Source of the DNA: an uncultured Mediterraneibacter sp.
GTDB taxonomy: Bacteria; Bacillota; Clostridia; Lachnospirales; Lachnospiraceae
Length of the DNA: 64,000 nucleotides
Direction of reading: 5' to 3'
NCBI GenBank assembly: GCA_944377745.1
Contig: CALWFV010000015.1
Coordinates: forward strand, 1 to 64,000
Shown here: piece by piece, positions 60,778 to 64,000 of the stretch
Layout: each line of letters opens with the position of its first letter
Position numbering within the stretch: position 1 is the stretch's first letter
Notes under the pieces: model-generated
Told to the model about the DNA's origin: nothing
What the model saw: only the letters and a program-made list of their open reading frames with translations
The model's database searches: none
Made by a program: the position numbers and the translations under genes

Positions 60778-61797
60778 ATGGGGATCACAGCGAAAGAACT
60801 TGCCGGAAAACTGAACCTGTCCGCCGCCGCAGTCTCAATGGCACTGAACGGGAAGCCGGGCGTCAGCACGGAGACCCGCCGCAAAGTCCTGGACGCCGCG
60901 GAGCGGTACGGATATGATTTTTCCCGTCTCTCCGATAAAAAAAAGACGCCTTCCGGCGAGATTTACTTTGTAATGTATAAAAAGCACGGCGCCGTCGTGG
61001 CGGACACGCCCTTCTTCTCCCAGGTATCGGACGGGATCGCCCTGGAGTGCAAGAAGCAGGGACAGAAACTGAAGATCAGCTATATATATGAAGAGGAAGA
61101 TTCCCTGCAAAGGCAGATCGAGGACATCCAGTATTCCGACTGCTGCGGGATCATCCTTTTGGGCACAGAGATGGAATCAGCGGATCTCAAGCCCTTCCTG
61201 GACCTCCCGATCCCGCTGGTCCTTCTGGACGCCTATTTCGATACGGTCCCATGCAACTGCGTGCTGATCAACAATATGCAGGGAGCTTATCTTGCCGCGC
61301 GGCACCTGATCCGCTCCTGCCGGAAGCAGCCCGGATATCTCCAGTCCGCTTACCAGATCAGCAACTTCGCGGAGCGTTCCTCCGGATTTTACAAGGCGGT
61401 CCGCTCATGCGGAATGTCCGCGTCCAAAAGCATCACACATCTGCTGACGCCGTCCGTGGACGGGGCTTTCGCGGATATGGACGAACTCATCAAAAACGGG
61501 GAGGAACTCGCCTCCTGCTACTTCGCGGACAACGACCTGATCGCTGTGGGCGCTGCAAAAGCCCTCATGCAGAACGGCTACCGGATCCCTGAGGATATCT
61601 CTATCGTCGGCTTCGATAACATGCCGGTGAGCACAGTCATCGATCCCGCCCTGACCACGATCCATGTCCCGAAACAGTACATGGGCGAGGCGGCGGCAAG
61701 GCGGCTCTTCAGCCTGATGGACGAGCCCGGGCAGCCGCCCATCAAGATCGAGATCGATACCACGCTGATCTACAGGGACAGCGTGGGGAAGCTGTAA
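60778..61797 (+). CDS. LacI-family regulator of the isomerase-kinase-transketolase operon
   Basis: 339 residues from this ATG. The helix-turn-helix GITAKELAGKLNLSAAAVSMALNGKPGVS is followed by a sugar-binding domain (PFFSQVSDGIALEC through SIVGFDNMPVST). The best ribosome site (AAAGGAG, 60755-60761) is 16 bp from this ATG but 7 bp from an in-frame ATT at 60769, which would give MKLMGITAKE; use of the rare ATT start is possible. Divergent placement implies it represses the operon at 55.7-60.6 kb, through the palindrome at 60689-60705. Confidence 0.9.
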   Translation: MGITAKELAGKLNLSAAAVSMALNGKPGVSTETRRKVLDAAERYGYDFSRLSDKKKTPSGEIYFVMYKKHGAVVADTPFFSQVSDGIALECKKQGQKLKISYIYEEEDSLQRQIEDIQYSDCCGIILLGTEMESADLKPFLDLPIPLVLLDAYFDTVPCNCVLINNMQGAYLAARHLIRSCRKQPGYLQSAYQISNFAERSSGFYKAVRSCGMSASKSITHLLTPSVDGAFADMDELIKNGEELASCYFADNDLIAVGAAKALMQNGYRIPEDISIVGFDNMPVSTVIDPALTTIHVPKQYMGEAAARRLFSLMDEPGQPPIKIEIDTTLIYRDSVGKL

Positions 61798-61804
61798 TTA
61801 CTTA

Positions 61805-61833
61805 GCGCCCTGTGGTTTCATTCCACAGGGCGC
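61805..61833. terminator. Hairpin between the LacI gene and the surface-protein remnant
   Basis: GCGCCCTGTGG and CCACAGGGCGC form a perfect 11-bp stem. It lies between convergent genes; T runs are absent on both sides. Confidence 0.65.
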
Positions 61834-61847
61834 ACGCTTATATAGAT

Positions 61848-62693
61848 TTATCTTCTGAATTTTCTCTTATGTCTGTAAACTGCTGTGCCGGTCAGGACAG
61901 CGCCCGCAGCAAGCATAACTGCGATCCAAAGGGCAATATTGCTGTTGTCGCCGGTCTGAGGGCTGCCTGTTTTCCCTCTATCCGGGTTGCCTTTATCCCC
62001 CGTTTGATTGCCGCCGCCCGGTATGTCAGTATCTGCCTGGGGCTCAGGCGGTGTCGGAGTTTCTCCCGGCTTTGAAGTCCCAGAAGGTTTAGACGGTTTG
62101 GACAGTTCATCCGTTGTTCCAGCTGCGGGGATTTCCACCGCCGCTTTTTTATAGCCGCAGACCTTGCATTCCTCGTGCCTCAAGCCAGCTTCTGTCGTGG
62201 TAGCTTCCTTATCCGTTACCCACTGGAAGCTGTGGACGGCTTCGTTCAGCTTCTCACCGCACTCGCAGGTATTCCAATGTCCTTTTTCATCGGAATGCCA
62301 GCCTGTTCCGTCGGCGGTATGCTCCGTCAGCTTCGGAATAACCGTATCCGCAAGGGCTATCTTTTGCGTACCGGCTTCATCGCTGAAATACTTATCACAG
62401 CCGTCGCAGTGCCAGTATTCAATATTGCCCTCGGTCATATGGGTTGCTGGCTTTGCTTCGATTTTTACAAGGTTTGTGTGGTTGGAAGCATTTAGTTCAC
62501 CATATTCCTTGCCGCAGATGTCGCAGACTGCAAGTGCAGTACAGGCAGCCGTGCCACCGGAACACTCCTGCTGCTCTGTTGCCTGACACACATAACAGGT
62601 GCGGCTGTGCGTATCATCTCCGTTACTTGCCCAGTTGCTCCATTTATGTCCTTCCGGGATTCCTTCTGTAAAGGTAAAATGTATCCCATAAAG
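61848..62693 (-). pseudogene. C-terminal part of a sortase-anchored surface protein, cut by an IS
   Basis: About 280 residues are left of a larger wall protein. Cys-rich units with paired CxxC (CYVCQATEQQEC, CDICGKEYGE, WHCDGCDKYFSDE, CKVCGYKK) resemble the repeats common in Clostridial adhesins. A Pro/Thr/Gly-rich stalk (KPSGTSKPGETPTPPEP) leads to an SPQTG sorting signal, hydrophobic helix and basic tail RHKRKFRR. The apparent start (62732) lies in IS DNA, so the N-terminal part is beyond the element or lost. If transcribed from the IS it would lack an export signal. Confidence 0.8.
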
Positions 62694-62890
62694 TGGACAC
62701 ACCCCTTTCCTAAATTTCCAGTTTTCGGACATTTTTCGATTTCAGAATTCCTTACGTTGGACACTGAATTTCGATAACATCCCCGTTTTCTGGACACAGT
62801 TTTTATAGTGAAACCCTGTTTTTCGGACACGGTTTTTATTCTACTTACTGCTTTTTTGTGTATAATGATTCTTACATGGAGGTACGAACT

Positions 62891-63328
62891 ATGAAGCAAC
62901 CCCACAAAAAATCCATTTTCACGCCGGAACAAGTGGAACTCTTAGCCCAAAATCCTTTTACTGCCAAGGTAAACCGCCGACAGATTCTTTTCACCCTTGA
63001 ATTCAAAAACCTTTTTCTCTCACGTTATGAAGAAGGGGATTCAAGTATGGAGATCTTCATGGATTGCGGTTACGCCCCGGATATTCTGGGCAAGCACCGT
63101 ATTTATGGCTTTGTCCGACGCCTGCGCGAAACGGTAGAATCCGGCAAGCCTCTTACCGAGGACTATCCCAACGCAAAAGCGGAGCCTCCTACCCGGATTG
63201 ATTACAATACTATGCCTTCCCAGCTTTCCCTTTCTGCCATGCAGCGTGAACTGACATATCTCCGCCAGCAGGTTGAGTTTCTAAAAAAAATTACCGAGCT
63301 GGGCAGCGACAAAAAGCCGAGGACCTGA
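62891..63328 (+). CDS. IS3-family transposase OrfA
   Basis: 145 residues. A helix-turn-helix-type N-terminal half (SIFTPEQVELLAQNPFTAK, FKNLFLSRYEEGDSSMEIF) and a C-terminal leucine-zipper-like helix (MQRELTYLRQQVEFLKKITEL), as in OrfA of this family. The start is MKQPHKKS with GGAGG upstream; a GTG 11 codons earlier is less likely. A TATAAT box lies at 62861-62866. Near the 3-prime end is a run of eight A (63283-63290), a likely -1 slippage site. Confidence 0.88.
   Translation: MKQPHKKSIFTPEQVELLAQNPFTAKVNRRQILFTLEFKNLFLSRYEEGDSSMEIFMDCGYAPDILGKHRIYGFVRRLRETVESGKPLTEDYPNAKAEPPTRIDYNTMPSQLSLSAMQRELTYLRQQVEFLKKITELGSDKKPRT
63283..63290 (+). other. Probable programmed -1 frameshift site
   Basis: Eight consecutive A in orfA. 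The orfB phase is open from here (KNYRAGQRQKAEDLI) to its ATG at 63331, so slipping back one base would make the OrfAB fusion used by IS3 elements. Confidence 0.75.
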
Positions 63329-63330
63329 TC

Positions 63331-64000
63331 ATGGACAGACCCAGTGCAAAATACGAGATCATCCACCAGATTGTCTCCCAGGAAGGAAACTTACAGAACG
63401 TCCGGGAACTCTGCCAGATCGCCGGTGTATCCCGATCCGGCTATTACAGTTGGCTTGCTTCCGCCGATAAACGGGCAGAAAAGGAAGCCAGGGACCAACA
63501 GGACTTTGAACTTATCCTGGAGGCTTATCAGTTCCGGGGATACGCCAAAGGCATCCGCAGCATCCATATGAGGCTCTTACACATGGATCCGCCGGTTCTT
63601 ATGAACACCAAAAAAATTCAGCGTTTAATGCGTAAATACGGGCTTGTATGCCCTATCAGAAAGGCGAATCCTTACCGACGGATGGCAAAGGCCCTCAAGA
63701 CCGATGCTGTGGCTGAGAACCTCCTCAACCGTGAGTTCCGGGAGCATGGCCCCAGGAAAGTTCTGCTTACCGATATTACTTATATTCCCTGCTGCGGTGT
63801 GTTTTTCTATCTATCCGTCATTAAGGATGCCTACACCATGCAGATACTGGCTCATGTATTAAGTGAGTCCCTTGAGGTCGATTTCGTCCTTGAAACCGTG
63901 GATATCTTAATCTCCAGCCATGGGACATCCCTTGATTCTGAAACACTGATCCACAGCGACCAGGGATGTCATTATACCAGCAGGAAGTTTCGGCAGATTG
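63331..64000 (+). CDS. IS3-family transposase OrfB (partial)
   Basis: The first 223 residues of the DDE transposase. The HTH_21-type start (CQIAGVSRSGYYSWLAS), GIRSIHMRL and the catalytic Asp residues in LLTDITYIP and IHSDQGCHYTS are present; the final Glu is past the window end. It begins with an ATG 3 bp after the orfA stop and is also reachable by the frameshift. No stop codon up to the end of the window. Confidence 0.92.
   Translation, partial: MDRPSAKYEIIHQIVSQEGNLQNVRELCQIAGVSRSGYYSWLASADKRAEKEARDQQDFELILEAYQFRGYAKGIRSIHMRLLHMDPPVLMNTKKIQRLMRKYGLVCPIRKANPYRRMAKALKTDAVAENLLNREFREHGPRKVLLTDITYIPCCGVFFYLSVIKDAYTMQILAHVLSESLEVDFVLETVDILISSHGTSLDSETLIHSDQGCHYTSRKFRQI

Larger units (their letters stand above)
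62694..64000 (+). mobile_element. IS3-family insertion sequence, right part off the window
   Basis: Two overlapping-phase genes (orfA, orfB) with a helix-turn-helix and a DDE transposase. The left end is placed at TGGACACACCCC because the host reading frame of the surface protein breaks there. Several GGACAC boxes (62694, 62758, 62794, 62824) lie in the first 140 bp and could be transposase sites. The right end is not in the window, so the target repeat cannot be checked. Confidence 0.85.

Overview
The window looks like a chromosomal segment of a spore-forming, anaerobic Firmicute of the Lachnospiraceae (Clostridia). The grounds are a mid-GC genome with strong GGAGG ribosome binding sites, the cluster rqcP-yabP-yabQ-divIC-spoIIE-tilS-hpt-ftsH, a CotS-type spore coat kinase, a SAM-I riboswitch before metK, split transketolases, and an SPQTG-type sortase signal. 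I cannot fix genus or species. No rRNA, tRNA or CRISPR array was recognised.

Layout. 0-1.5 kb is decayed: a broken gene lies between two ~66-bp direct repeats that resemble the scar of an integrated element. 1.5-5.8 kb holds a LacI repressor, a membrane-anchored alpha/beta hydrolase and an MFS carrier, with two perfect palindromic operators. 5.9-13.7 kb is mostly housekeeping: lipase, citrate synthase, rsmA, tatD, a two-component system, and metK under a SAM-I riboswitch. 13.7-20.3 kb is a CUT1 ABC sugar or polyol uptake operon with a zinc dehydrogenase, an AraC regulator and a UroD/MtaA-like protein. 20.4-22.9 kb has murA, a shikimate kinase and a small lineage-type protein. 22.9-29.1 kb is a divergent catabolic region: YfcC-type carrier and M20 amidohydrolase on one side, a YtcJ-like amidohydrolase and an ornithine-cyclodeaminase-like LOR/SDH-domain protein on the other.

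29.1-33.4 kb is an AraC-controlled pair of aldo/keto reductase and GH112 galactosyl phosphorylase. 33.5-39.5 kb contains an FHA protein, a DUF1015 protein, methionine aminopeptidase, pyridoxamine kinase and a GH13 enzyme. 39.6-54.0 kb is the conserved core: ftsH, hpt, tilS, spoIIE, divIC, yabQ, yabP, rqcP, HU, cotS-like, cca, a YhaN/YhaO-type ATPase and nuclease pair, and asnS. 54.2-55.5 kb is a two-gene cassette whose first protein fuses an XRE helix-turn-helix to a DUF3990 (predicted ADP-ribosyltransferase-fold) domain; it is the best candidate for a little-described system. 55.7-61.8 kb is a LacI-controlled sugar pathway with a fucose-isomerase-like enzyme, a two-subunit transketolase and an FGGY kinase. 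From 61.8 kb to the end, an IS3-family element interrupts a sortase-anchored surface protein and runs off the window.

A GC-rich, mosaic repeat family sits directly after intrinsic terminators and before the next gene at four places (metK, the M20 gene, rqcP, sbcD-like), always in the same orientation. It is the clearest non-coding pattern in the window.
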